Shown: positions 36,319-48,227, numbered from the stretch's first letter. The stretch: DNA of 62,688 nucleotides from AP-15 sp963747735 (GCA_963747735.1 CAVVGE010000022.1:1-62688); one strand, 5' to 3'. Made by a program: numbers and translations. The notes: a model not told the origin generated them from the letters alone.

Positions 36319-36879
36319 GTGACGTTGGACGAGATCATAAAGGCGGCAGGCGGCGTCGTGAAACTTGCCGACATCGCGGAGGTGGACCATTCCACAGTGA
36401 TCTTCTGGCGCCGCAAATCCGGGCGCGTGCCGGTCGCGCGCGCGATCCTCATCGCCAACCGGCTCGGCATTCCTCGGTCCGAAATCCGGCCCGACATTTG
36501 GGAGCCGGCCGAAGCTTCTGCCGGCGCGGAGGTCCCATCGCGGATGAAAGAGAGAAAAGAACAAACGAGGGAGCTGTCGCTGGCGCCAAACGGCGAGATT
36601 GAGCTGGGCGTCCTGCTGGAACGGCTGGACCGGAAGCTCGCGGCAGAGCGCATCGCCATGGATCGACTGCTCGAGCGGATCGCCGTCGGAGGATGGGGAT
36701 CACGGATCGGCGAAAGCACGGAGCGAACGGAGGAGGCGAAAAAAGCGGTGATGCCGCCGGCACCGAGCGATGAGATCGACCTGGACGCTTTGCTGGAGCG
36801 GTTGGACCGGAATATAGCGGCCGAGCATATAGCTATGGGCCGGTTGCTCGAGCGGATCGCCGCTGGCGCGGCGCGGTAG
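36319..36879 (+). CDS. YdaS/Cro-like DNA-binding protein with two C-terminal 30-residue repeats
   Basis: 186 residues from GTG 36319. Residues ~1-62 are a Cro/YdaS helix-turn-helix (KLADIAEVDHSTVIFWRRKS, then LGIPRSEIRPDIW, the hallmark ending). A charged linker leads to two copies of an amphipathic unit, at 93-122 and 152-181: GVLLERLDRKLAAERIAMDR and DALLERLDRNIAAEHIAMGR. The copies share about 70% of residues and their DNA has diverged, so the duplication is old. The repeats look like short helical hairpins for self-assembly or partner binding. TTGACA at 36284-36289 may be its -35. A coiled-coil gene follows after 13 bases. YdaS proteins are prophage regulators, but there is no phage here. 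Function unknown. Confidence 0.65.
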   Translation: MTLDEIIKAAGGVVKLADIAEVDHSTVIFWRRKSGRVPVARAILIANRLGIPRSEIRPDIWEPAEASAGAEVPSRMKERKEQTRELSLAPNGEIELGVLLERLDRKLAAERIAMDRLLERIAVGGWGSRIGESTERTEEAKKAVMPPAPSDEIDLDALLERLDRNIAAEHIAMGRLLERIAAGAAR

Positions 36880-36892
36880 CAGGGCCGGGCCG

Positions 36893-37201
36893 ATGCGGAT
36901 CCTCGGCGTGCCGGCACAGCTGTGGTCGCTGGGACGCAAGTTCGAGGATTTGCTTTCGCTGCAAGAAAATACGAGAAAAGCGCTGGAAGTGTTGGAGACT
37001 CGCCTGGGCGCGTTGGAAAACCGGGTAACGCATTTGGAGGCGGACCGGGATCGCCTGGGTACCGAGGCCCGCTCGGCCGCCAGCGCCGCTTCGACGACGG
37101 TCGCGGGGTCGGTGATTGCCGAGGTGGTGACCCGGCTGACCCGCCTCGAAATGCGCACGGACGAGCTCGCGAGGCAGCTTCCGCCTGCGCAGACAGCATA
37201 G
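36893..37201 (+). CDS. Small predicted coiled-coil protein
   Basis: 102 residues. From about 15 to 60 it shows heptad-like leucines (LEVLETRLGALENRVTHLEA), and again near the C-terminus (VVTRLTRLEMRTDELARQL), separated by a small-residue stretch. No signal peptide or enzyme motif. It follows the YdaS-like repeat gene by 13 bases and precedes HMG-CoA lyase by 13 bases, so it may be co-expressed with the former as a partner. Unrecognised family. Confidence 0.6.
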   Translation: MRILGVPAQLWSLGRKFEDLLSLQENTRKALEVLETRLGALENRVTHLEADRDRLGTEARSAASAASTTVAGSVIAEVVTRLTRLEMRTDELARQLPPAQTA

Positions 37202-37214
37202 GAGAGCGCCGAAG

Positions 37215-38168
<954 letters not shown>

Positions 38169-38177
38169 GAGGGAGCG

Positions 38178-38366
38178 ATGGCCGACGAGACGCTTTCAGC
38201 CGAGCACTTTCGGGTGCTGGTCGAGCGGGCGGGGCTGAGGCTGACCCCGGAGCAGTTTGAGGAGTTGCGGCAGGCGCACCGCTTTGTCCTGCGCATGCAG
38301 AAGAGTGTGCGGCGGCCACGCGACCGGGCGGCGGAGCCCGCGCATATTTTTCGTCCGCACGCGTGA
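38178..38366 (+). CDS. Small protein preceding amidase
   Basis: 62 residues (LSAEHFRVLVERAGLRLTPE, then RQAHRFVLRMQKSVRRPRD), mostly helical and basic at the end. It sits 9 bases after HMG-CoA lyase and is 8 bases ahead of the amidase, with a GTG (38363) overlapping its stop. Small helical subunits such as GatC or AtzG accompany some amidases, so a stabilising partner role is plausible. Family not identified with certainty. Confidence 0.6.
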   Translation: MADETLSAEHFRVLVERAGLRLTPEQFEELRQAHRFVLRMQKSVRRPRDRAAEPAHIFRPHA

Positions 38367-38374
38367 GACGGGCG

Positions 38375-39796
38375 ATGGACCCGACGCAATTGACCATCGC
38401 CGCGGCGGGCCGAGCCATCGCCGCGGGCGAGCTTTCGCCGGTCACTCTGACCGAGGCCTATCTCGAGCGGATCGCGGCGCTCGACGGCGAATTGCACAGC
38501 TATCTTTTGGTATTGCGCGACGCAGCGCTGCAAACGGCGCAGCAGGCCGCGGCGACGCCGGGGAGGGGCGCATTGCACGGCATCCCGATCGGCCTCAAGG
38601 ACATCTACAAGACCCGATCGATCCGCACGACCGCGGGCTCGCGGCGCTATCTCGACCATGTGCCCAACGAGGACGCCGAGAGCTGGGTGCGGCTGCGCGC
38701 ATCGGGGGCGGTCCTCCTCGGCAAGCAGGAGACGCACGAATTCGCCATCGGCGGCCCCGATTTCACACTGCCTTTCGCACCGGCGCGCAATCCGTGGAAC
38801 ACCCTTCATTACCCGGCCGGGTCGTCGAGCGGCTCGGCGGTCGCGGTCGCGGCCGGGCTGTGCGCGGCGGCGATGGGCTCCGACACCGGCGGCTCGATCC
38901 GCGGCCCCGCCGCCTATTGCGGCATCGTCGGGCTAAAGCCGACCTATGGCAGGGTCAGCCGGCGCGGCGTCTTTCCGCTCTCCTACACGCTCGACCATTG
39001 CGGCCCCTTGACCCGCACCGTCGAGGATTGCGCGATCATGATGCAGGCGCTGGCCGGCTACGACCCGCACGACCCGGCCTCGGCCGATCAGCCGGTGCCC
39101 GATTACCGCGCCGCATTAACGACGCGGCTCGACGGCATGACGATCGGCGTCGTGCGCCATTTCCACGAGAAGGACGCGGTCGCCGATTTCGGTCCCGACA
39201 GCGCGCCGAGCGCCGCCTACGGCGCCGCGTTCGACGACGCCTGCCGGACATTGGAGAGCCTCGGCGCGCGCCTCGTCGACCGGCAATTGTCGCCGCTCAT
39301 AGATTATGTCGACGCCAACCGGCTGATCATGATCGCCGAAGCCTATGCGCTGCACGAAAAGGATTTCCAGGAGCGGCCGCAGGATTTCGGCCACCACATG
39401 TTCGCGCGGATCGCGCTCGGCGCGTTTCTCTCCGCCGCCGACTATGTCGAGGCGACCCGCCAGCGCCGCGAGCTCTGCCTCGAATTCGCCCGCGCGCTCG
39501 ACGGCGTCGATGCGATAGTCTCGGCCAATGCGACGGGCCCCGCGCCGCGCATCGATGCGCTGCCGACCTTTGGCACTGTCGAGCGCGCCTCCTATACCGG
39601 CCCCTACAACCTGACCGGCAGCCCGGCCTTGTCGGTGCCGATCGGCTTTGAAAACGATCTGCCGCTCGCCTTCCAGATCGTGGGCAAGCCGTTCGACGAG
39701 GCCGGCGTCCTGCATATCGGCCACGCCTTCGAGCAGGCCACCGACTTTCACCGCCAGCGCCCCGCGATCGCCGCTCCGCTCCCCGGCCGCGGATGA
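38375..39796 (+). CDS. Amidase-signature family hydrolase
   Basis: 473 residues from ATG 38375. The Ser-cisSer-Lys triad is visible: K75 in GLKDIYKT, the cis-serine region AGSSSGSAVAVAAG (149-162), and nucleophile S174 in GSDTGGSIRGPA. It hydrolyses an amide, carbamate or hydantoin-derived bond; the substrate is not predictable. It lacks the features that would make it GatA of the tRNA amidotransferase, and no gatB is near. Probably co-transcribed with mvaB and the small protein. Confidence 0.88.
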   Translation: MDPTQLTIAAAGRAIAAGELSPVTLTEAYLERIAALDGELHSYLLVLRDAALQTAQQAAATPGRGALHGIPIGLKDIYKTRSIRTTAGSRRYLDHVPNEDAESWVRLRASGAVLLGKQETHEFAIGGPDFTLPFAPARNPWNTLHYPAGSSSGSAVAVAAGLCAAAMGSDTGGSIRGPAAYCGIVGLKPTYGRVSRRGVFPLSYTLDHCGPLTRTVEDCAIMMQALAGYDPHDPASADQPVPDYRAALTTRLDGMTIGVVRHFHEKDAVADFGPDSAPSAAYGAAFDDACRTLESLGARLVDRQLSPLIDYVDANRLIMIAEAYALHEKDFQERPQDFGHHMFARIALGAFLSAADYVEATRQRRELCLEFARALDGVDAIVSANATGPAPRIDALPTFGTVERASYTGPYNLTGSPALSVPIGFENDLPLAFQIVGKPFDEAGVLHIGHAFEQATDFHRQRPAIAAPLPGRG

Positions 39797-39817
39797 CCTG
39801 ATCCGGCGGAGGAGGCT

Positions 39818-41860
39818 TTAGCCGGTGCCGATCGGCTGGGTCGCCTGGAGGAGCCAGGCTGCGGTCGCGGGGTCGACGAGCGGGGTCAGGGTATCGCGCA
39901 CACGGCGGTGATAGGCGTCGAGCCAGGCGATCTCGTCGCGATCGAGCAAATCGGGCACGACCAGGTTGCGGTCGATCGGCGCCAGGGTCAGCGTTTCGAA
40001 CTCCAGCATCTCGCGCTCGGCCTCACCGTCCGTCGGCTCGACCAGCACCAGGTTTTCGATGCGGATGCCATAGGCGCCGGTTTTGTAATAGCCGGGCTCG
40101 TTCGAGACGATCATGCCAGGCAACAGGGGCTGGATGCTCGCCGCCTTGGAGATGCGCTGCGGCCCCTCGTGCACGCCGAGATAGCTGCCGACCCCGTGCC
40201 CGGTGCCGTGGTCGTAGTCGAGCCCCTTTTGCCACAGCCCATGGCGGGCAAAGGCGTCGAGCTGGGTCCCGGTCGTCCCTTTCGGAAAGCGCGCGAGGGC
40301 CAGCGCGATATGGCCCTTCAGCACCCGGGTAAAGCGGTCGCGCATCTCGTCCGTGGGCTCGCCGATCGCGACGGTGCGGGTCACGTCGGTCGTGCCGTCC
40401 AGGTATTGCGCGCCCGAATCGAGCAGGTAAAGCGAGCCCGGCTCGAGCCGCTTTTCGGTCTCCGGCAGCGCCCGGTAATGGACGATGGCGCCGTTCGACC
40501 CGGCCCCCGAGATCGTCGGAAAGCTCAAATCGCGGAAATGTTCGCCCTCGCGGCGGAAGGCTTCGAGCCGGTCGCTGGCGGCGATCTCGGAAAGCCCCTC
40601 TTTGGGCGCCTCGCGCGCGAGCCAGGCCAGAAACCGGGTCAAGGCGGCGCCGTCGCGGCGATGCGCGGCGCGCGTGCCATCGACCTCGACCGGGTTTTTG
40701 CACGCCTTGGGCAAGAGGCACGGATCGGGCGCCTGGAGGATTTTCGCCTGCGCCGCTGCGAGCCGGGCGTAGATCCATGAGGCGGCGGTCGCCGGATCGA
40801 CCTGCACCTGCCCACCTTCGGCGGCGAGCGCATCGAGCGCCGGGCCGAGCGTATCGGGCGGCGCCACCGTCACCGCGTTGCCCAGATGACGATCGAGGCC
40901 GGGTGCCAGCTTGCGCCGGTCGATAAAGAGCGTGACCGCGCCGTCCGCGCGCAGAATGGCGAAGGAGAGCGGCAATGGCGTGTGCGGCACGTCGCCGCCG
41001 CGGATATTTAAGAGCCAGGCGATCGATTCCGGCATGGTCAGCACCGCTGCCGCGGCACCCGCCGCGGCGAGCTCACGGCCGATCCGGGAACGCTTCGATT
41101 GCGCGTCCTCGCCGGCAAAGCGCTCCGGATGCGCCACCACCGGCGCCAGCGGCGCCGCCGGCTGACCCGGCCAAACACAGTCGAGCGGGTTGTCAGCGAG
41201 CGCCCGCAACGACGCCCCGGCCTTTTCTGCGGCAGCGCGAAACCGTGCGACTTCGTGCGGGGTGTGCAGCCAGGGGTCGTAGCCGAGCACGGCCCCGGCG
41301 GCGAGCGCGGTCTCGAGCCAACGCGCCGGCGGCTCCTCTGTCAGGTGATGGATCTCAAAGGCTTGCGCATCGACCTGCTGCGCCGCCTGCAGCGTATAGC
41401 GGCCATCGACAAAGATCGCCGCTTTATCGCGCAGCACAACGGCGAGACCGGCCGAGCCGGTGAACCCGGTCAGCCAGGCAAGCCGCTGGCCGCGCGGCGG
41501 CACATACTCCCCCTGATGCTCGTCGGCACGCGGGACGACAAAGCCGTCGAGCGCTCGCGTCGTCAATTCGTGGCGTAGCCGCGCCAGCCTTTCGGCGCGC
41601 GGGAGCCGCACGAAATCCTCGCGTCCGAGTCCGTCGCGATGCTCGGCCGCCATCGCCCTGCGCAGCTGCTCCAGCATCTCGGCCAGGGCCGGCGACACCG
41701 GGTCGGCGACCAGCGCGTGCCAGCTCGTGCCGACCTCGGCGGGAGCGCCGAGCACGCCCTCGATCAGCGCTTCGACCCCGCCCGCGTCATAGGCCGATCC
41801 GGCGTCCTTCAGCAGGCGTTCGAGCGCGCCTCGGTCGGGCTTTGCTCCTTCGGATTTCAT
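39818..41860 (-). CDS. Aminopeptidase P (M24B) with an N-terminal extension
   Basis: 680 residues from ATG 41860 (GGAGCG upstream). It cleaves the N-terminal residue before proline. Metal ligands are in LLDSGAQYLDGTTDVTRT (two Asp), GTGHGVGSY (His), NEPGYY (Glu) and IRIENLVLV (Glu). The creatinase-like N-domain begins at about residue 90 (LARLRHELTTRALDGFVVPR). The first ~88 residues (ALERLLKDAGSAYDAGGVEA...) precede the usual start and form a small extra helical region. Convergent with the amidase gene. Confidence 0.9.
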   Translation of the reverse strand: MKSEGAKPDRGALERLLKDAGSAYDAGGVEALIEGVLGAPAEVGTSWHALVADPVSPALAEMLEQLRRAMAAEHRDGLGREDFVRLPRAERLARLRHELTTRALDGFVVPRADEHQGEYVPPRGQRLAWLTGFTGSAGLAVVLRDKAAIFVDGRYTLQAAQQVDAQAFEIHHLTEEPPARWLETALAAGAVLGYDPWLHTPHEVARFRAAAEKAGASLRALADNPLDCVWPGQPAAPLAPVVAHPERFAGEDAQSKRSRIGRELAAAGAAAAVLTMPESIAWLLNIRGGDVPHTPLPLSFAILRADGAVTLFIDRRKLAPGLDRHLGNAVTVAPPDTLGPALDALAAEGGQVQVDPATAASWIYARLAAAQAKILQAPDPCLLPKACKNPVEVDGTRAAHRRDGAALTRFLAWLAREAPKEGLSEIAASDRLEAFRREGEHFRDLSFPTISGAGSNGAIVHYRALPETEKRLEPGSLYLLDSGAQYLDGTTDVTRTVAIGEPTDEMRDRFTRVLKGHIALALARFPKGTTGTQLDAFARHGLWQKGLDYDHGTGHGVGSYLGVHEGPQRISKAASIQPLLPGMIVSNEPGYYKTGAYGIRIENLVLVEPTDGEAEREMLEFETLTLAPIDRNLVVPDLLDRDEIAWLDAYHRRVRDTLTPLVDPATAAWLLQATQPIGTG

Positions 41861-41978
41861 CGACCGCTCCTCTCTGCCGGTGCCGGGGCATGGCTGGATT
41901 GCAATCACCGCGCTGGCGCTGCTGCGGCGCAGCACCAAATCTTGTGCAATGCAGCATAACCACGCACGGAGTGCATCT

Positions 41979-42209
41979 ATGTCCGTTGTGAACCTATTAA
42001 CCACCGCCTGGAAGGCTTTTTCCGATTGGCGGGCGCGAGAGCGGGCTTATGCCGAGCTGATGGCCCTCGACGACCGCGCGCTCGCCGATATCGGCATTCG
42101 CCGCTCGCAGATCCGCGCGATTCTCGAAGCCGACCGGCGCGCCGACCGCGAGGCGCGCGCCGCGGCGACGCAGCGCACGCCGGCGCTCGGCCGTCACAAG
42201 GCGGCCTGA
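41979..42209 (+). CDS. DUF1127 small protein
   Basis: 76 residues from ATG 41979, with GGAG upstream. The DUF1127 core is AYAELMALDDRALADIGIRR, preceded by a helix rich in tryptophan and lysine. Related small arginine-rich proteins in Alphaproteobacteria influence RNA turnover and phosphate or carbon metabolism. It overlaps the antisense tail of prmA; expression as an independent small gene is likely. Confidence 0.8.
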   Translation: MSVVNLLTTAWKAFSDWRARERAYAELMALDDRALADIGIRRSQIRAILEADRRADREARAAATQRTPALGRHKAA

Positions 42210-43119
42210 CCGGAGCGCGGCCTGACCGGAGCGCGGCCTGACCGGAGCGCCGCGCAGCACCAGGGTCGACCAGCCGTCGATGACGAAACGGCGTTCGAGG
42301 ACGATGCCGCAACCGCGGTGCGGCGCCAGCACGATCGCCTCCTGCCGTCGCAATAGCCCGGACAGCACGGCACGGCCGCCGGGCGCCAAGGCGCGGGCGA
42401 GATCGGCGGCCATCAGCGCCAAGGGCCGCGCCAGGATGTTTGAAAAGACGAGATCGTAGCGCCGCCCGCGCAGCGCCCGGTCGCGATATCCCGCCGCCCG
42501 ACCGGCGCGCACCAGGGCCGCGACGCCGTTCACGGCGATGTTGCGGCGGGCAAGGGCCACCGCACCGGCATCGATATCGCGCGCCAGCACCGGGCGGTGC
42601 AGCAATTTTGCCGCCGCGATCGCCAATATGCCGGTGCCGGCGCCGATATCGAGCAGGCGGCGGCAATGCCGGCGCCGGGCGAGGTATTGCAGCGCCATAA
42701 GGCAGCCGCGGGTCGAGGGGTGCTCGCCGGTGCCAAAGGCGGTCGCCGCGTCGAGCAGGATTGCGCAAGTGCCGGCCGGCGCACGACCCTGGTGATGCGA
42801 TCCGTAAATAAAGAACCGGCCGACCCGCAAAGGCGGAAAAGCGAGCCGGTTCTCGGCCAGCCAGTCGCGCGGTGCGAGCTTTTCCTCTGCGGTCTCGCCG
42901 AGCGCGCCGCCCGCCGCAGCGGCAGCGAGAGCCAGCCGCGACACGAGCTCCGGAGAAACCAGAGGCTCCCTCGGATAGGCCTCGATGCGCCACTCGCCGG
43001 GCCCGGTCTCGAACGCCGCCACCGCCGGCGCCGCGGCATCGATCAAGGCGAGCACCGCTTCGGCGGCGGCGTTGCCGTGCACTTGGACGGCGAGGCGCCA
43101 GACCGGTGAAGGACGACGG

Positions 43120-43136
<17 letters not shown>
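41997..43136 (-). CDS. prmA: Ribosomal protein L11 methyltransferase, C-terminus extended by a tandem repeat
   Basis: The SAM-binding motif LLDIGAGTGILAIAAAKLL, preceded by ATAFGTGEHPSTRGCLMALQ, and the later NPP-like SNILARPL are diagnostic of PrmA, which trimethylates L11. The enzyme should end soon after IDGWSTLVLR (about 42258). Here the frame runs on for ~87 arginine-rich residues through a 16-base tandem repeat and antisense to DUF1127. Copy number of the repeat decides which frame, and thus which stop, is used. The ATG at 43136 overlaps uvrD by 17 bases. Confidence 0.85.
42201..42248. repeat. Three-copy 16-base tandem repeat at the convergent ends of DUF1127 and prmA
   Basis: GCGGCCTGACCGGAGC is repeated exactly at 42201-42216, 42217-42232 and 42233-42248. 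It contains the stop codon of the DUF1127 gene (TGA 42207-42209) and encodes the extension of PrmA on the other strand. 16 is not a multiple of three, so each copy gained or lost changes the PrmA tail frame. Confidence 0.95.
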
Positions 43137-45402
<2,266 letters not shown>

Positions 45403-45534
45403 GCTCCGATCATATAGCAACCGGACACCGCCGGGGCAGCGCCGAGGCGACCGGCAACGGATCCGGCGGAGAACGGACCCGTATGCTGCGGCCGCTCTCC
45501 ACGCTTTGCCGAATCGATCGGGCGAGGGCCCGGC

Positions 45535-45936
45535 TCAACCGGACAGCGGACGCACGCGGCCAGTCAAGCCTGTGGCCGCGGCGACGAAGCGTCGATCTGC
45601 GGTCACGACATGCGTGTCGCAGGCAATTGCGAGCGCCAGATAGAGACCGTCGTAGACCGGATGGCCGATCTCGACGGCGAGCCCCAGCGCCGCGCTCAGA
45701 TGCGGCCCGATCGGGACTGACGCGACCGGTGCGTTCTTCAGCTCGGTGAGCCTCTCATTCGCCTCTTCGATCGTGATCTGGCCGGTCCGAGAGTAGCGCC
45801 ACAGCGCATTCGCCGCCTCGGCGAGCCAGAGGTCGGGCGCGAGCAGCTCGTCCGCTTGAAGGGCAGCGGCGGCTTCGCTTTCCGGCTCGTCCAGAACCCA
45901 TTTCAAGGCCACCGAGGCATCGACGACGATGCTCAC
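45535..45936 (-). CDS. vapC: VapC-type PIN toxin
   Basis: 133 residues starting SIVVDASVALKWVLDEPESE, with PIN acidic residues D6, E in LWLAEAANALWRY, D in HPVYDGLYLALA and D in VVTADRRFV. Its ATG overlaps the antitoxin stop. Independent of the other PIN toxins in this window. Likely an active tRNA- or rRNA-cleaving nuclease. Confidence 0.9.
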   Translation of the reverse strand: MSIVVDASVALKWVLDEPESEAAAALQADELLAPDLWLAEAANALWRYSRTGQITIEEANERLTELKNAPVASVPIGPHLSAALGLAVEIGHPVYDGLYLALAIACDTHVVTADRRFVAAATGLTGRVRPLSG

Positions 45937-46166
45937 CGCTCGTCCCGGTCCTGTCGGATCGAATCTTCCGATCGCATCGAGATCCGGCCCCGTGTCGCCT
46001 CACGCAACGCCGCTGCGCGCTGCCAAAACCCGGGGTGTCCAGGGCGCAGCGCCTCTCCCAGGATAATGCGATGCTCGGCCTCGGCGCTGTGCCCATGCTC
46101 GGCGGCCCGGCGCTTCAAAGCCTCGACGACTTCTCGCGGAACATTGCGCACGAGCAGCTGGGACAT
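45933..46166 (-). CDS. FitA-like ribbon-helix-helix antitoxin
   Basis: 77 residues from ATG 46166, with GAGGAAGG upstream. LLVRNVPREVVEALKRRAAE is the ribbon-helix-helix, and AEAEHRIILGEAL the second helix. The acidic-basic tail should neutralise the PIN toxin downstream. A palindrome matching FitA half-sites lies 16 bases ahead of the gene. Confidence 0.88.
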   Translation of the reverse strand: MSQLLVRNVPREVVEALKRRAAEHGHSAEAEHRIILGEALRPGHPGFWQRAAALREATRGRISMRSEDSIRQDRDER

Positions 46167-46181
46167 TCGCCTTCCTCGGTG

Positions 46182-46201
46182 GTGCTATCGCAGGATAGCA
46201 C
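46182..46201 (-). promoter_or_regulatory. Candidate FitA-type operator
   Basis: Perfect inverted repeat GTGCTATC-GCAG-GATAGCAC. The half-site TGCTATC/GATAGCA is the one I recall for FitA from Neisseria, and the adjacent gene encodes a FitA-like antitoxin. Autorepression is inferred. Confidence 0.6.
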
Positions 46202-46311
46202 GATCTCTCGGCAAAATGCCACCCGCCGCCGACCTGCCGACCCGTTCGATCGGATACCATTGGGCGCCCGCGCTGCGGCTATGATGGGCCCCCTCTGCCG
46301 CAGCCTTGCCG

Positions 46312-47565
46312 ATGCACGCCGCGATCGTCCTCCTGGTCCTGATCCTGACCTATATCGGCATGGCCGCCGGGCGCATCGCCTGGCTGCAGGTCGACCGCAC
46401 CGGCATCGCGCTCCTCGCGGTCATTGCCTTGCTGGCGAGCGGGCAGATGACGCTCGACGATTTCGGCGGCGATGTCGATATGCCGACAATCGCGTTTCTG
46501 TTCGCGATGATGATCATCTCGGCGCAATTCGCACAATCCGGGTTTATCGACCATTGCGCGCGCATGATCACCGCGAGCCCGCGCGGCGTCGCTCTTTTGC
46601 TGGCGCTGACCGTCGCCATTGTCGGCGGGTTGTCGGCGGTGCTGGCGACCGACATCGTGCTCGTCGCGATCGCGCCGCTGTTGATCGCCGGCGCGCAACG
46701 GCGCGGGCTCGACCCGCGGCCGTTGGTGATCGCCGTCGCCGCCGCGGCCAATGCCGGCTCGGCCATGACCCTGATCGGCAACCCGCAAAACATCCTGATC
46801 GGGTCGCTCGGCCGGCTCGGCTTCTGGCGGTTTTTTGCGATCTGCGCAGTGCCGGCGCTGGTCAGCCTCGTCACCGTTTTTGTCGTCGTCTGGATGCAAT
46901 GGCGGCGGCGCATCGGCCTCAGCGTGCTGTCGGCGACACTGGAGCCGCCGCAGATCGCCGAGCGGCCGCTCGACCGCAACCAGACGATCAAGGGAGGTGT
47001 TGCGCTCGCGGCGCTCTTGGTGCTGTTCACGACCCCGCTGCCGCGCGAGATCGGCGCGCTCGTCATCGCCGCACTCCTCCTCGCCAACCGCAAGATCACC
47101 AGCCGGACGATGATCGCCGCGGTCGATTGGCCGCTCCTGCTGCTGGTTTCGTGCCTGTTTGCGTTGACCGGCGCCTTGAACCATGCCGGGGTCGCGGCCG
47201 AGCTCGTCGATTTCCTGACCCGCTTCCACCTGCTGCCGAGCAATCTCATGCTGTTGACACCCTACGCCGTGGTGGCGAGCAATGCGATCGGCGGCGTCCC
47301 CGCCTCGATGCTGCTGCTGCAATTATGGCCGCTGGCGCCGCCGGGCGTGCTTTACGCGCTCGCCTTGCTGCTGAGCCTCGCCGGCAACCTTATGTTGACC
47401 GGCAGCCTGAGCAATGTGCTGATCGCCGAGCGCGCCGAGCGCATGGGGGTCCCGCTCGGCTTTGCCGAATATGCCCGCGCCGGCATCCCGATCACGATCG
47501 TCTCGATCGGCTTCGCCGTCTTCTGGCTGGCGCTGACCCGTACCTTGCCGATCCTGCCAGGCTGA
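46312..47565 (+). CDS. SLC13/ArsB-type ion transporter membrane protein
   Basis: 417 residues from ATG 46312, with 10-12 hydrophobic segments. The two inverted halves each carry a re-entrant-like conserved loop: ANAGSAMTLIGNPQNILIGS in the first and SLAGNLMLTGSLSNVLIAER in the second. These N-P-Q-N/S-x-S-N loops are typical of the ion transporter superfamily of anion (dicarboxylate, sulfate) or arsenite carriers. The substrate is not predictable. Single gene between a TA module and the REP/RAYT patch. Confidence 0.85.
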   Translation: MHAAIVLLVLILTYIGMAAGRIAWLQVDRTGIALLAVIALLASGQMTLDDFGGDVDMPTIAFLFAMMIISAQFAQSGFIDHCARMITASPRGVALLLALTVAIVGGLSAVLATDIVLVAIAPLLIAGAQRRGLDPRPLVIAVAAAANAGSAMTLIGNPQNILIGSLGRLGFWRFFAICAVPALVSLVTVFVVVWMQWRRRIGLSVLSATLEPPQIAERPLDRNQTIKGGVALAALLVLFTTPLPREIGALVIAALLLANRKITSRTMIAAVDWPLLLLVSCLFALTGALNHAGVAAELVDFLTRFHLLPSNLMLLTPYAVVASNAIGGVPASMLLLQLWPLAPPGVLYALALLLSLAGNLMLTGSLSNVLIAERAERMGVPLGFAEYARAGIPITIVSIGFAVFWLALTRTLPILPG

Positions 47566-47636
47566 TCACCGCGATCGAAGCGCGACCTGGCTCAACGGCT
47601 ATCGGAGCAAAGTCGGATCCCTTTACTCTTACCAGC

Positions 47637-47690
47637 GTCGTAGGATGGGCTGAGCGCAGCAGAAGCCCATCGCGTTCGGGTCGTGCAATG
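47637..47690. repeat. REP element, left end of the first RAYT module
   Basis: GATGGGCT (47644-47651) and AGCCCATC (47664-47671) form the stem. The sequence continues CGCGTTCGGGTCGTGCAATG into the RAYT start codon. The same block recurs at 48326-48383 and 49172-49226. Confidence 0.9.
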
Positions 47691-48227
47691 ACGAGGTATC
47701 GCCGCAATTTTGTCGCCGGCGGCTCATTCTTCTTCACGGTGAATCTCGCGGATCGCCGGTCGCGGCTGCTGACGGGCCATATCGAATTGCTGCGCGCGGC
47801 ATTCCGCGACACGCGTCGGCGGCGCCCGTTCACGATCGACGCTGTCGTCGTATTGCCGGAGCATCTGCACGCGATTTGGACATTGCCCGCGGATGACGCC
47901 GATTTCGCGACCCGATGGCAGCTGATCAAAGCCAGCTTCAGCCGCGGCTTGTCGGCGAAAGAGGCGGTCTCGCCGAGCCGCTCGCGCAAACGCGAGCGCG
48001 GCATCTGGCAGCGTCGCTATTGGGAGCACACGCTGCGCGACGATGCGGATTTTGGGCGCCACACCGATTACATCCATTTCAACCCGGTCAGGCACGGCCA
48101 CGTCGCGCGCGTCCGGGATTGGCCGTATTCGTCCTTTCACCATATGGTCCGCCTCGGCCTCTACCCCGCCGATTGGGCCGGCGATGCGGACGATTGGGGC
48201 ACCGGCTTCGGTGAACCTCGATCGTAG
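47688..48227 (+). mobile_element. REP-associated tyrosine transposase (RAYT), intact copy
   Basis: 179 residues. The Y1/HUH-type fold is marked by the metal-binding HxH in VVLPEHLHAIWTLP, WQRRYWEHTLRDDADF and YIHFNPVRHGHV; the catalytic tyrosine is in the DYIHFNPV helix. RAYTs are single-copy relatives of IS200/IS605 transposases that cut REP hairpins and are thought to spread them. REP elements flank it directly: the start codon belongs to the left one, and the stop TAG (48225-48227) lies within the right one. Confidence 0.92.

Noticed and set aside
36319..36879. Prophage based on the YdaS-like domain
   Set aside because: No integrase, structural or lysis gene lies nearby.
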